Source: Spirochaetia bacterium (GTDB taxonomy: Bacteria; Spirochaetota; Spirochaetia; Sphaerochaetales; Sphaerochaetaceae). From it: DNA of 41,985 nucleotides. The notes under the pieces were generated by a model. That model was not told the origin of the DNA. It saw nothing but the letters and a program-made list of their open reading frames with translations, and did no database searches. Below, piece after piece: positions 15,539 to 24,376 of the stretch. The stretch's first letter is position 1; the number at the start of each line of letters is the position of its first letter. The translations under genes were made by a program, and so were the position numbers. The DNA is taken from contig RZYO01000010.1 of NCBI GenBank assembly GCA_009930325.1, positions 1-41,985 on the forward strand, given 5' to 3'.

Positions 15539-16564
15539 TTATATTAATGTATTTTTATTTGCTGACTCCCACATTGATTTAAAATCAATTGAAAAGCCGT
15601 GGAACAAACTCATTATGTAAGAACTATTAGCAGGATATATACCACTTTCAATTTCTTTACCATTGCTAAAAAACATTAAAGGAATGTCTATTTCATTACA
15701 GAAAGATAAAACATTACCAATAGAAGAAGCTTCATCACACATAGTAACAATAACACTTCTTAAATCATATTCATCCTTTAATTGAGTATATGTATGCTTT
15801 AACTCACTTAATTTGTATCTCGCATTAATACATAAAAAATGACCAATATTCTCTTTTTTAATAACATCAAGCATCATATACTTCAAATCTTTTTCAATAT
15901 CACCGATGTCAACTAATATTAAATCATATTTATTAGATTCAGATTCAACAAATTGCCTTAATGCATTAGGGTCTCCAACATGATATACATCTATTTCATA
16001 TAGTTCACATATAGAATTTAATTTTGAGGAACCACCTAAAGAAAGAATTGCAACCTTTCTTCTAGATGATTCTTCAATATCTGTGGAATATAATAATGAT
16101 AGTTTTAACAAAGAAACTGTCTTACCAACTGCAGAAGAACCATGTAAAACAAAGAATTTAGGCGGATTTAACATATTATCTCTGTCAATTTTTGCACTGT
16201 CAATCAAATTATTGACAAGACTTAACTCCATGTCAGTAATATCTTTTACATCATTCCAAATTAAATTTCCAATAACATAATCAATTAAAGGTAATGAAAA
16301 ATCATTAAGTTCTAAAACTTTACGCATTTTAGAAATAACTTCACTAGGTGCCTCAATGCTTTTTGGTTTCTCAATATCGGAGTTCTCACTATCTTCAGGT
16401 ATTTTATCATCTACGAGATAACAAGTAATGGTACAAGAACTTTTTTTTGCAAAAGAAGCTTGATTATTAGTTAATGAATTAATCCTCACAGCTCCTCCAT
16501 ATCTTTGTCTTGCAATTTTTATTGCTTGATCATAATCCTTTGCTTCAATAGTAAGAAACTCCAT
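15539..16564 (-). CDS. flhF: FlhF-like SRP-family GTPase with altered G motifs
   Basis: A 341-residue SRP-GTPase relative, closest to FlhF, which places flagella in many bacteria. The N terminus MEFLTIEAKDYDQAIKIARQ and the end (ASSIGNVLSF, IPLMFFSNGKEIESGIYPAN) align with FlhF. The P-loop GSSAVGKT (142-149) is intact, but G3 DTAG reads DIGD (219-222) and the G4 TKxD reads TMCD (274-277), so guanine recognition and switching are doubtful. It is the last gene of the division operon, 12 bases after hslU. In Borrelia the flagellar operon starting with flgB follows hslU, as I recall. Here only this gene occupies that spot, with no flagellar neighbour in view. Confidence 0.78.
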   Translation of the reverse strand: MEFLTIEAKDYDQAIKIARQRYGGAVRINSLTNNQASFAKKSSCTITCYLVDDKIPEDSENSDIEKPKSIEAPSEVISKMRKVLELNDFSLPLIDYVIGNLIWNDVKDITDMELSLVNNLIDSAKIDRDNMLNPPKFFVLHGSSAVGKTVSLLKLSLLYSTDIEESSRRKVAILSLGGSSKLNSICELYEIDVYHVGDPNALRQFVESESNKYDLILVDIGDIEKDLKYMMLDVIKKENIGHFLCINARYKLSELKHTYTQLKDEYDLRSVIVTMCDEASSIGNVLSFCNEIDIPLMFFSNGKEIESGIYPANSSYIMSLFHGFSIDFKSMWESANKNTLI

Positions 16565-16576
16565 ATGATACTCCCT

Positions 16577-17935
16577 CTATAATATAAATCTTGATAAATC
16601 TTGATCCTGAACAACATCAGAAAGTCTCTGATCAACATATTCTTTAGTTATAGTTATTGTTTGACCACTACATTCATCAGCACTAAAACTTAATTCTTCA
16701 AGTAATTTTTCCATTACTGTATATAATCTTCTTGCCCCAATATTTTCATTTGTAGCATTTACTTCATAAGCTATTTCACTAATTCTTCTTATTGCTTCTC
16801 TATCAAACTCAATATCTACACCTTCGGTTTTTAATAATTCATGATATTGCATTGTTATAGCATTTTTTGGTTCAACAAGGATTCTTTCAAAATCATCAGC
16901 AGTTAATTCTTCTAATTCAACTCTTAAAGGGAATCTTCCTTGTAGTTCAGGAATTAAATCACTAGGTTTTGAGACATGAAAAGCTCCACTTGCAATAAAT
17001 AGAATATGTGTTGTATCAATAATACCCCATTTTGTGCTTACTTGAGTACCTTCTACAATTGGTAAAATATCTCGTTGAACACCTTCCCTTGAAACATCTT
17101 GCCCATTTCTTTGACCTTCTGAAGAAGCTATTTTATCAACTTCGTCAATAAAAATAATACCCATCTGTTCAACACGTTCTTTTGCTTCATCTTTTGCTTT
17201 ATCAGGATCAACCATTTTTTGAGTTTCTTCTTCTCTCAAAAGATCTCTTGCTCTTTTTATTGAACAAGTTCTTTTTTTTGGCTGTTGGAAAATAGAGCCT
17301 AATGAATTCATTGCATTTTGCAAATCATCCATACTTGTAGCACCAACCATTTCAATACCTATATTTGCTTTATTATTTACAGCAATTTCTACTTCTTTTT
17401 CTTCGAATTTGCCATCTTTTAACATTTGTCTAAATTTTTCTCTTGTTGCCTTAGAACTCTCAGCAATTGAACTTGAAGATATTTCTGTTGTTGATACATT
17501 GTTTAATGGTAGAAGTAAATCTAATAATCTTTCTTCAACTTTTTTCTCTACTTCTTCTTTATGAGATTCACTCATTTCTTTAGTAACCATTTGCATGGAT
17601 ATTCCCATAAGATCTCTCACCATTGACTCAACATCTCGTCCAACATAACCAACTTCAGTAAATTTTGTTGCTTCTACTTTTATAAATGGAGCATTACTTA
17701 ATTTACTAATTCTTCTAGCTAATTCTGTTTTACCACAACCTGTTGGTCCAATTAATATCATATTCTTTGGAGAAACCTCATCCCTAATTTCATCAGGTAA
17801 TCTTTTTCTTCTAGTTCTATTTCTAATTGCAACTGCTATAGTCCTTTTTGCTTGTTTTTGTCCAATAATATATTTATCTAACTCTTCAACAATTTGTGAA
17901 GGTTTCATTTCATCTAGTAATGGAATTTTGTTCAT
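16577..17935 (-). CDS. hslU: HslU (ClpY), ATPase of the HslUV protease
   Basis: A 452-residue AAA+ unfoldase that feeds substrates to HslV. Walker A is GPTGCGKT near residue 60, followed by the pore loop in FTEVGYVGRDVESMVRDL. An acidic/basic I-domain insert spans about 110-240. Walker B is GIIFIDEVDKIA, and the sensor region and LQGRFPLRVEL arginine segment follow. The C-terminal tail ending SRFIL docks into HslV. AAGGA lies 6 bases before the ATG. It follows hslV by 13 bases in the same operon. Length and motifs are standard. Confidence 0.96.
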   Translation of the reverse strand: MNKIPLLDEMKPSQIVEELDKYIIGQKQAKRTIAVAIRNRTRRKRLPDEIRDEVSPKNMILIGPTGCGKTELARRISKLSNAPFIKVEATKFTEVGYVGRDVESMVRDLMGISMQMVTKEMSESHKEEVEKKVEERLLDLLLPLNNVSTTEISSSSIAESSKATREKFRQMLKDGKFEEKEVEIAVNNKANIGIEMVGATSMDDLQNAMNSLGSIFQQPKKRTCSIKRARDLLREEETQKMVDPDKAKDEAKERVEQMGIIFIDEVDKIASSEGQRNGQDVSREGVQRDILPIVEGTQVSTKWGIIDTTHILFIASGAFHVSKPSDLIPELQGRFPLRVELEELTADDFERILVEPKNAITMQYHELLKTEGVDIEFDREAIRRISEIAYEVNATNENIGARRLYTVMEKLLEELSFSADECSGQTITITKEYVDQRLSDVVQDQDLSRFIL

Positions 17936-17948
17936 ATTGTTTCCTTAT

Positions 17949-18491
17949 TTATTTTGATAATTCTTCAACGATAATTGAGTTATTTGTATAAATACAAAGA
18001 GAAGCTGCTATTTCAACACTTTTTACAGCTATTTCTTTTGCATTTAAATCTACATTTGAATCTAAATATGCTAGGGCTGCTGAAAGTGCATAATTTCCAC
18101 CAGATCCAATACCTATTACATCATTTTCCGGTTCTACTACATCCCCAGCTCCATTTATTAAAAAGATCTTATCTCCATCGGTAACTATTAGCATAGCTTC
18201 TAATTGTCTTAGAGATTTATCAGTTCTCCACTGTTTTGCTAAATCTACAGCTGCTCTTGTCAAATCACCATTAAATTGTTTTAGCTTTTTTTCAAATAAT
18301 TCAAAAAGAGTAAAAGCATCCGCAGTAGTTCCTGCAAAACCTGTAATTACTTTGCCATTAAACAAATGACGAATTTTATGTGCATTTCCTTTCAATACAG
18401 TATTACCTTGAGTAACTTGGCCATCACCTGCGATAGCAACTTTGCCACCCTTTCTAACTGCAACAATTGTTGTTCCTTTAAATGATCCCAT
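17949..18491 (-). CDS. hslV: HslV (ClpQ), peptidase of the HslUV protease
   Basis: A 180-residue N-terminal-nucleophile peptidase that forms the HslV double hexamer. The catalytic threonine is the first T of [11 protein letters not shown], so a short MGSFKG propeptide must be removed; similar short extensions occur in Borrelia and Thermotoga Hsl[10 protein letters not shown] and [17 protein letters not shown] are family hallmarks. AAGGA is 6 bases before the ATG at 18491; an in-frame ATG at 18506 has no such signal and would overlap xerC. The gene begins one base after the xerC stop, which implies coupling. Confidence 0.95.
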   Translation of the reverse strand: MGSFKGTTIVAVRKGGKVAIAGDGQVTQGNTVLKGNAHKIRHLFNGKVITGFAGTTADAFTLFELFEKKLKQFNGDLTRAAVDLAKQWRTDKSLRQLEAMLIVTDGDKIFLINGAGDVVEPENDVIGIGSGGNYALSAALAYLDSNVDLNAKEIAVKSVEIAASLCIYTNNSIIVEELSK

Positions 18492-18492
18492 T

Positions 18493-19401
18493 TTATTTCC
18501 TTCCATGAGGATGTGATTTTAAATAAACATCTCTCATTTTCTTTTGTGATACGTGTGTGTAAATTTGAGTTGTGGCTAAACTTGAATGCCCTAGCATTTG
18601 TTGAACCATCCTTATAGATGCACCATTATTTAATAAGTGCGTTGCATAAGTATGTCTGAGAACATGTGGGCTAAAGTTCTTTTGCCAACCAAAATCAACA
18701 CGTTGTTTATCAAAAATACTCTCAACAGAGGAAATCGACAAGGGTTTTCCTAAATTTGTTACAAATAATTTATCCCTAATCGATTTTTCTCTAATTTGAT
18801 TATCAATTTGTATCTTAGTTTTTTCTTTAATATATTTATTTAATAAATTTTTAGTTCTATCTGTAAAAAAAACAATTCTTTCTTTATTGCCTTTTCCAAA
18901 TATTACAAAATTATTTTTATTTAAATCAATATCTCTTACACTTAGATTTAGAGCTTCACTTATTCTCATTCCAGTATCATATAATAAACTATATAAAACT
19001 TTATTTCTAAGAGAATTAAAATCAGTAATTTCTATTGATAAAAGAGTTACTATTTCATCTTCACTTAAAAAAGTTGGTAATTTTCTCTCACCTTTTCTCT
19101 GAGATATTGAACTAAAAATATCATTAGATAAAATATTATGTTTTCGACAATATTTTATAAAACCCCGTTGACTACTTATTTTTCTAGATATAGTACTCTT
19201 ACTTAGGTTTTTCTTATTAAGAAATTTTACATAATCTAATGCTATATCTTGTTGCATTGAAAAAAAATCAATGTTTTTATCTATTAAAAAATTATAAAAT
19301 TCTAATATATCTTTTTGATAACTAATTAAAGTCTTTTGACTTAAATTTCTGATATTTTTTAAATATTTAATATAATTATCAATTATTATTTCTACTTGCA
19401 T
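18493..19401 (-). CDS. xerC: Tyrosine recombinase XerC-type
   Basis: A 302-residue tyrosine recombinase with an N-terminal SAM-like core-binding domain and a catalytic domain. The catalytic set is complete: R146 (GMRISEAL), K170, H246 and R249 ([12 protein letters not shown]), H272 (LGHSSLATT) and Y281 (IYTHVS). With the second recombinase at 20275-21150 it likely forms the XerCD pair that resolves chromosome dimers at dif at the septum. Assignment as XerC rather than XerD rests on resemblance to XerC/CodV and on hslV directly downstream, as in the Bacillus codV-hslVU order. AAGG lies 6 bases before the ATG. No sign of a mobile element surrounds it. Confidence 0.85.
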   Translation of the reverse strand: MQVEIIIDNYIKYLKNIRNLSQKTLISYQKDILEFYNFLIDKNIDFFSMQQDIALDYVKFLNKKNLSKSTISRKISSQRGFIKYCRKHNILSNDIFSSISQRKGERKLPTFLSEDEIVTLLSIEITDFNSLRNKVLYSLLYDTGMRISEALNLSVRDIDLNKNNFVIFGKGNKERIVFFTDRTKNLLNKYIKEKTKIQIDNQIREKSIRDKLFVTNLGKPLSISSVESIFDKQRVDFGWQKNFSPHVLRHTYATHLLNNGASIRMVQQMLGHSSLATTQIYTHVSQKKMRDVYLKSHPHGRK

Positions 19402-19463
19402 ATATTACCTTTATTAATATAAATATAGCATGTATAAGAGAAATAATTCAAATAATAAAATAA

Positions 19464-20228
19464 CTAAAAAGATAAATCATAAATTGAATTAATTGTTTCA
19501 CAGCCATCATTAAAAAGTGAAAAGCTAATCTCATTTATTTTTTTATTTATTGTCGCACTTTTATGAATATAAAAATTTGTTCCTGTATCAATTATTGAGG
19601 TTATCCCATCTTTACAATAATCGCCTATTCCACATTGAAATAATACTAATACATCAATTAATGCTCCATAGATTCCATAATTTAAGTAATAAGTATTCCT
19701 TGTAGGTTTTATATCCATCTCAAAGGGAGAAAGGAATATGACGTTATCAATGCTTGAAAAAACATTTAATCCAGCGGGGATAAGACAATATATAGATTTA
19801 TTTTTTTCTAAATATCCTTGTGAAATTTTTTTTGATATTCCATTATAATTACAAAGAATTAAACCCAAATTATTTTTTGATAATTCGAACCCAAAATTCT
19901 TATAACTATTAATATCTTCTTGAGCATAATTAGAAGATCCTAATACTCCAATATTATATATAAAAGGAGATGGAAAATCGTATGTTGATGCTATTCGAAA
20001 AGGAGGAATAGTTACTTTTTTTAAATCCAAAGGATAGAAAAAATCATCAACAAAAGCACATTTATAATCTTTGAATGAACAATATTTAAATTCTAAATTT
20101 TTTGTTGAATACAATTTATGTAAATTTAAGATTTCCTTTAAACAAAGATTTTGTTTTAAATATTTTATTTTAGATGCTTCGGATAAATTGTTAACCAATG
20201 ATAATAGTAATTTATTTTCATACTTCAT
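19464..20228 (-). CDS. Divergent DprA/Smf-like Rossmann protein
   Basis: A 254-residue protein that I place, with moderate confidence, in the DprA/Smf family. In order it has an N-terminal helical part, PPFRIASTYDFP where DprA has its PPLVLYVRG-type strand, IGVLGSSNYAQ in place of VGSR, CNYNGISKKISQGYL in place of GLARGIDAAAHRGAL, IPAGLNVF in place of LGCGLDRVYP, and TRNTYYLNYGI in place of RRNRLIAGLS. Many invariant residues are changed and the C-terminal winged helix is missing. DNA and RecA loading may therefore be lost or altered. Its place between ftsZ/xerD and hslV matches where I recall smf/dprA in Borrelia. No Shine-Dalgarno is seen. No frameshift or stop interrupts it, so it appears maintained. 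Confidence 0.6.
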   Translation of the reverse strand: MKYENKLLLSLVNNLSEASKIKYLKQNLCLKEILNLHKLYSTKNLEFKYCSFKDYKCAFVDDFFYPLDLKKVTIPPFRIASTYDFPSPFIYNIGVLGSSNYAQEDINSYKNFGFELSKNNLGLILCNYNGISKKISQGYLEKNKSIYCLIPAGLNVFSSIDNVIFLSPFEMDIKPTRNTYYLNYGIYGALIDVLVLFQCGIGDYCKDGITSIIDTGTNFYIHKSATINKKINEISFSLFNDGCETINSIYDLSF

Positions 20229-20274
20229 ATTATATTAACTTAATTACATATAAATTTGCTTTAAAAAATAAAGC

Positions 20275-21150
20275 TTATTTATGATATTTTTTATAAGTTT
20301 CTTCTAAGTCTTTATTATCAATATGAGTATAAATTTGAGTTGTTTGAATATCACTATGCCCTAATAGCTCTTGAACTATTCTTAAATCAGCCCCACCTCT
20401 AAGTAAATGAGTTGCAAAACAATGCCTTAAAGTATGAACATGTATGTGTACATTAGAATCAAAACAATATTGTTCTAATCGCTTATTTATTGCTTGTCTT
20501 GTAAGTTTATTACCTCTTCTCCCTAAAAAAATATACTGTGTTTTTCTTTTTATCAAATTTTGCCTTGCATTATTTAAGTAAAATTCCAACTTTTCTTTTG
20601 CAATATCTCCTATAGGGACATATCTCATTTTATCCCCTTTTCCTTGAACAATTAGAAAATCATTTTGATAATTACTTAATTCTAAATTTATTACTTCACT
20701 TACCCTTAATCCACAGCTATAAATTAATTCAAATAAAGCATAATCTCTTATTGCAAGGTCATCCTTTAATTCAATTGAATTTAATAGTTTATTTATTTCT
20801 TCTTCACTAACAACATCAGGAATAGATTTGTTTATTTTGATTGAATCAAATACATCTAAAGGATTATCTTCCCTATACCTTCTAATTATTAAAAATTTTA
20901 TAAAATTTCGAATTGAACTTAAATTTTTTGCTTGAGAACGTGCACTTAAGGCTCTATCTTCTTTACTAGAAGAAAAATATGATTCAACATCATCGATAGT
21001 AAAATTTTCTACTTTTAAATCATTGTTTTCAAGAAAATTTAAAAAATATTTTACTTCTGTTTTATAAACATCGACGGTCGCATATTGCAACCGTCTTTGA
21101 TATAGTAAATAATCAATATATTCTTTTTGAATTAAAGAATTATCTATCAT
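20275..21150 (-). CDS. xerD: Tyrosine recombinase XerD-type
   Basis: A 291-residue tyrosine recombinase. Catalytic residues are R149 ([11 protein letters not shown]), K171, H239 and R242 ([12 protein letters not shown]), H265 (LGHSDIQTT) and Y274 (IYTHID). The block [25 protein letters not shown] is closer to XerD than to XerC. Its ATG overlaps the ftsZ stop (ATGA), so it is translated in coupling with ftsZ, fitting a role in resolving chromosome dimers at division. The partner is xerC, two genes downstream. A dif site is not visible here and would be expected near the terminus. Confidence 0.85.
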   Translation of the reverse strand: MIDNSLIQKEYIDYLLYQRRLQYATVDVYKTEVKYFLNFLENNDLKVENFTIDDVESYFSSSKEDRALSARSQAKNLSSIRNFIKFLIIRRYREDNPLDVFDSIKINKSIPDVVSEEEINKLLNSIELKDDLAIRDYALFELIYSCGLRVSEVINLELSNYQNDFLIVQGKGDKMRYVPIGDIAKEKLEFYLNNARQNLIKRKTQYIFLGRRGNKLTRQAINKRLEQYCFDSNVHIHVHTLRHCFATHLLRGGADLRIVQELLGHSDIQTTQIYTHIDNKDLEETYKKYHK

Positions 21151-22373
21151 TTTTTATTAGAATCCCTTCTTTTTTGATATCTCAACACAGCCGGAATATT
21201 ATAATCATCTGGCTCTCCACCATTGGCTTGTGTACCTATTCTTTGTTGTAAATCTTGCCATCTATTTACAGTTATTGTTGACATATTAGAATTTTCATCT
21301 TTCTCATTTACACTTTCTTGATTTGTAGTATCTTCAACTTTCTTTGATTTTTCACCTTGGGCTGTAAATAAATGTTCACCTACATTGTCATTAGCTCTTT
21401 CAAAACCCGTTGCTACTACAGTAACTTTAACTCTATCTCCAAGATCAGTGTTAAATGATTGTCCAGCAATAATTAAAGCATCTTCAGCACAATTTTCTGT
21501 TATTAATTCTACTACATCTTGATATTCTTGAATTGTTAAAGAATCAGAACCAGCTAAATTAACTAAGACACTCTTTGCTCCATTAATTGATGCATTTGCT
21601 AATAATGGATTACTAATAGCTTGTCTTGCTGCATCTACAGCTCTATTAGCACCTTCTCCAAAGCCAATACCCATTAATGCATCACCTTTGCCCTTCATAA
21701 CTGTTCTAACATCAGCAAAATCAATATTTATTTCACCAGGTTCAGTAATTAATTCAGAAATACCTTGAACACCCATATATAATACTTCATCAGCCATTAA
21801 AAAGGCCTGTTTTATTGGTGTATTATTTTCTACAACATTTAATAAATATTGATTTGGGATAATTATTAATGTATCAACTTGTTCTCTTAATTTATCTATT
21901 CCCTGTTGGGCTAAAGCTAATTTCTTTTTCCCTTCAAATGAAAAAGGTGTTGTAACAACCGCTACTGTTAATGCATTAGATGATTTTGCAACTTCAGCAA
22001 CAATAGGAGCTGCTCCAGTTCCTGTTCCTCCGCCCATTCCAGCGGTAACAAAAACCATATCACAATCTTCTACTTCACTTTTTATATCTTCTTTACTTTC
22101 TAAAGCAGCTTTCTCACCAATTTCAGGAATCCCACCAGCACCTAAACCTTCAGTTAATGCCTTTCCTAAAGTAATTCTTGTTTGCGCATTAGATCTTTGC
22201 AAAGCCTGCATATCTGTATTCATTGCAACAAATGAAACTTTTTTTAAGCCACTAGCTATCATACGATTTATCGCGTTCCCACCTGCACCACCAACTCCAA
22301 CAACTTTAATATTGGTTTCTACAGCTTGGTCTCCTGAAATCATATCTTGTACTTCAAACATTCCAACATCCAT
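21147..22373 (-). CDS. ftsZ: FtsZ, tubulin-like division ring GTPase
   Basis: A 408-residue GTPase that polymerises into the Z ring. The nucleotide site begins at [16 protein letters not shown]. The tubulin signature is GGGTGTG (114-120). The T7 synergy loop is [12 protein letters not shown]. After an acidic linker the C-terminal peptide [16 protein letters not shown] is the docking site for FtsA and other anchors. The start at 22373 is supported by AAAGGAT about 7-9 bases upstream. It follows ftsA by 19 bases. All motifs look functional. Confidence 0.97.
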   Translation of the reverse strand: MDVGMFEVQDMISGDQAVETNIKVVGVGGAGGNAINRMIASGLKKVSFVAMNTDMQALQRSNAQTRITLGKALTEGLGAGGIPEIGEKAALESKEDIKSEVEDCDMVFVTAGMGGGTGTGAAPIVAEVAKSSNALTVAVVTTPFSFEGKKKLALAQQGIDKLREQVDTLIIIPNQYLLNVVENNTPIKQAFLMADEVLYMGVQGISELITEPGEINIDFADVRTVMKGKGDALMGIGFGEGANRAVDAARQAISNPLLANASINGAKSVLVNLAGSDSLTIQEYQDVVELITENCAEDALIIAGQSFNTDLGDRVKVTVVATGFERANDNVGEHLFTAQGEKSKKVEDTTNQESVNEKDENSNMSTITVNRWQDLQQRIGTQANGGEPDDYNIPAVLRYQKRRDSNKK

Positions 22374-22392
22374 AAATTCTATCCTTTAATTA

Positions 22393-23628
22393 TTACAATA
22401 AAGATTTGAAAAAACTCAAAACTTTATTTCCAAATGATCCATTTTTCTTATTATTTTTTCTTCTACCTGAAGAAGTCTCAATATGTTTTTTAGCATTACT
22501 TTTTAGCAAACCTAAGACTGTTGTATATTGAGGGTTAATATAATTTCTATCTAAACCACCTAAAGCTTCTGGAAAGCCCACTCTACATGGTAATCTAAAA
22601 ATTTCACTTGCTAAATCAGTTACTCCCGAAAGAAGAGCTCCACCACCAACTAAAACAACACCACCACCTAGATTTCCTAAATTAGGTATTGTTAACAATT
22701 CATTTTGTAATCTAGAAAAAATTTCAGCCATTCTTGCTTCAATAACCTTTGCCAATTCTTTTTTTGGCATTTGGATTGCTGGCAAAGAGCCAACACTAGG
22801 TATTGTAAACAATTCATCAATAGAAACTGATGGGACATATGAATGACCTGAATCTATTTTTAATTGTTCTGCTACAGCTTTTGGCTTACTAAAAATTAAG
22901 GCAATATCATCAGTAACAGAATTACCGCCTAAATTAACTCCACCTGTATACATAGGAGTACCATTACTATAAACAATCATATCAGTAGTTCCAGCACCAA
23001 TATTAATTAATACTGTACCCATTTCTTTTTCTTCTGAAGAGAGCGTTACATCAGCATCTGCTAAGCTTTCTAAGGTTGTCCTTCGAACATTTAAACCTAG
23101 ACGTTGAACACATTTTCTATGTGTTTGACATAAAATAGAACTCGCTGTTACAACTAGTACCTTTGTTTCAAGTCTTCGTCCTAACATATCAATAGGATCT
23201 TTAATTCCCGATCTTCCATCAATTTTAAAATCTTGTACTAATAAATGTACAACTTCTCTATCAGAAGGCAATTCAAAAGCTTTTGCAACTTCCATACTTC
23301 TAATAACATCATCTTTTTTTATTTCTTGATCAGGATCACTAATTCCTACAACACCTTGACTAATGGTCCCTTTTATTGATTCTCCACCAACACCAATTAC
23401 TACATCAGTAATTTCAGTGCCCGCAAGTAATTGAGCTTCATTAATCACACTGTTTATTGCACGAACTGCTTGTTCAATATTTATTATTGAACCGTGCAAG
23501 ACACCTTCACTGGCTCTCTCACAAATACTGTCGACCATAAATTGTTCGTCTCGGCCAATAGATCCTATTACACAACGAATAGTTCCAGAGCCAATATCTA
23601 AACCCATCAACACTTTTTCTGCTGCCAA
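22393..23628 (-). CDS. ftsA: FtsA, actin-like membrane anchor of FtsZ
   Basis: A 411-residue actin-family ATPase that tethers FtsZ filaments to the membrane. The phosphate-1 loop is GLDIGSGTIRCVIG. The 1C (SHS2) domain follows, phosphate 2 is VLINIGAGTTDMIVYSNG and the adenosine motif is VVLVGGGALLSGV. A C-terminal amphipathic helix (NKVLSFFKSLL) should insert in the membrane. The start appears to be TTG: GGAGG, formed by the end of ftsQ, stands 8 bases before it, and no ATG lies nearer than codon 8. Position between ftsQ and ftsZ is standard. Confidence 0.95.
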   Translation of the reverse strand: MAAEKVLMGLDIGSGTIRCVIGSIGRDEQFMVDSICERASEGVLHGSIINIEQAVRAINSVINEAQLLAGTEITDVVIGVGGESIKGTISQGVVGISDPDQEIKKDDVIRSMEVAKAFELPSDREVVHLLVQDFKIDGRSGIKDPIDMLGRRLETKVLVVTASSILCQTHRKCVQRLGLNVRRTTLESLADADVTLSSEEKEMGTVLINIGAGTTDMIVYSNGTPMYTGGVNLGGNSVTDDIALIFSKPKAVAEQLKIDSGHSYVPSVSIDELFTIPSVGSLPAIQMPKKELAKVIEARMAEIFSRLQNELLTIPNLGNLGGGVVLVGGGALLSGVTDLASEIFRLPCRVGFPEALGGLDRNYINPQYTTVLGLLKSNAKKHIETSSGRRKNNKKNGSFGNKVLSFFKSLL

Positions 23629-23632
23629 TTAC

Positions 23633-24376
23633 TCACCCTCCGAAAGAACTATTTCGTTCAATTATAGCTCTATGGTATACATCTAATACTTTTTTATTAT
23701 TAGTTGCTCCATTCAGTGCTAACTCAATTGCAGTTTTTAGTAGTTGAGTATTTACTTCCTCACGGACCCTAATTATTGTATTAGTGTTTTTAAATTCTAG
23801 CCTAAAAAAGCCAAAACTATTATTAACATTATTATCGTATTTTACACTACTTATCAAGTAAGAAGAATCATTTAATAAATCAAGGTTATCAATAAATTTG
23901 TTAAATCGACTTAAATTTGACTCTTTAAGCAGTGAATTTAATACATTTTCATCCATTTCAATTTGAATTAATTGATTATCAATTATTGAATTATCATTAT
24001 TATTTATTCTATATAACCCTTTATTACTCAAAATAGCATATTCGTCTTTTCCAATTATCCTAATTATAGCATCAACTTGAGTTTTTTTTAAGCTAATTCT
24101 TAATTTTTTTGATAAGGTTATTTTTACTTTTGCGCTAGCAATAAAAGGATTATTTTCAATTTGCTTTTGTATTTTTTCACAATTAATTCTAAAAATATTT
24201 TTATCATTATAATTATTTAATATTATTTTTAAAGAGGGAGGGATTTCTCCTTGATCAATTGTAACTTCTATTGAATTTATATTAAGGTATTGAGAATTAA
24301 ATAGAGCAAAAAAGATAGAAGAAATAGCCATTAAGATGATAATTGAACTTAGTAATATTTTTTTAGATTTAGTCAA
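23633..24376 (-). CDS. ftsQ: FtsQ/DivIB-like division protein
   Basis: A 247-residue bitopic membrane protein of the FtsQBL subcomplex. A basic N terminus (TKSKK) and one membrane segment (about 7-27) precede a periplasmic part starting with a POTRA-like stretch (YLNINSIEVTI, then FRINCEKIQKQIENNPFIASAKVKITL) and the beta domain. Sequence conservation is low, as usual for FtsQ; the call rests on layout and position between ftsW and ftsA. In-frame ATGs exist at 24415 and 24391, but GAGGAG lies 7 bases before a TTG at 24376 that overlaps the ftsW stop, so TTG is preferred. Confidence 0.85.
   Translation of the reverse strand: MTKSKKILLSSIIILMAISSIFFALFNSQYLNINSIEVTIDQGEIPPSLKIILNNYNDKNIFRINCEKIQKQIENNPFIASAKVKITLSKKLRISLKKTQVDAIIRIIGKDEYAILSNKGLYRINNNDNSIIDNQLIQIEMDENVLNSLLKESNLSRFNKFIDNLDLLNDSSYLISSVKYDNNVNNSFGFFRLEFKNTNTIIRVREEVNTQLLKTAIELALNGATNNKKVLDVYHRAIIERNSSFGG

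Noticed and set aside
18493-21150. Tyrosine recombinases as integrases of a mobile element
   Set aside because: Both resemble XerC/XerD in length and motifs, sit inside a conserved division operon, and no att-like repeats, tRNA target or foreign genes are nearby.
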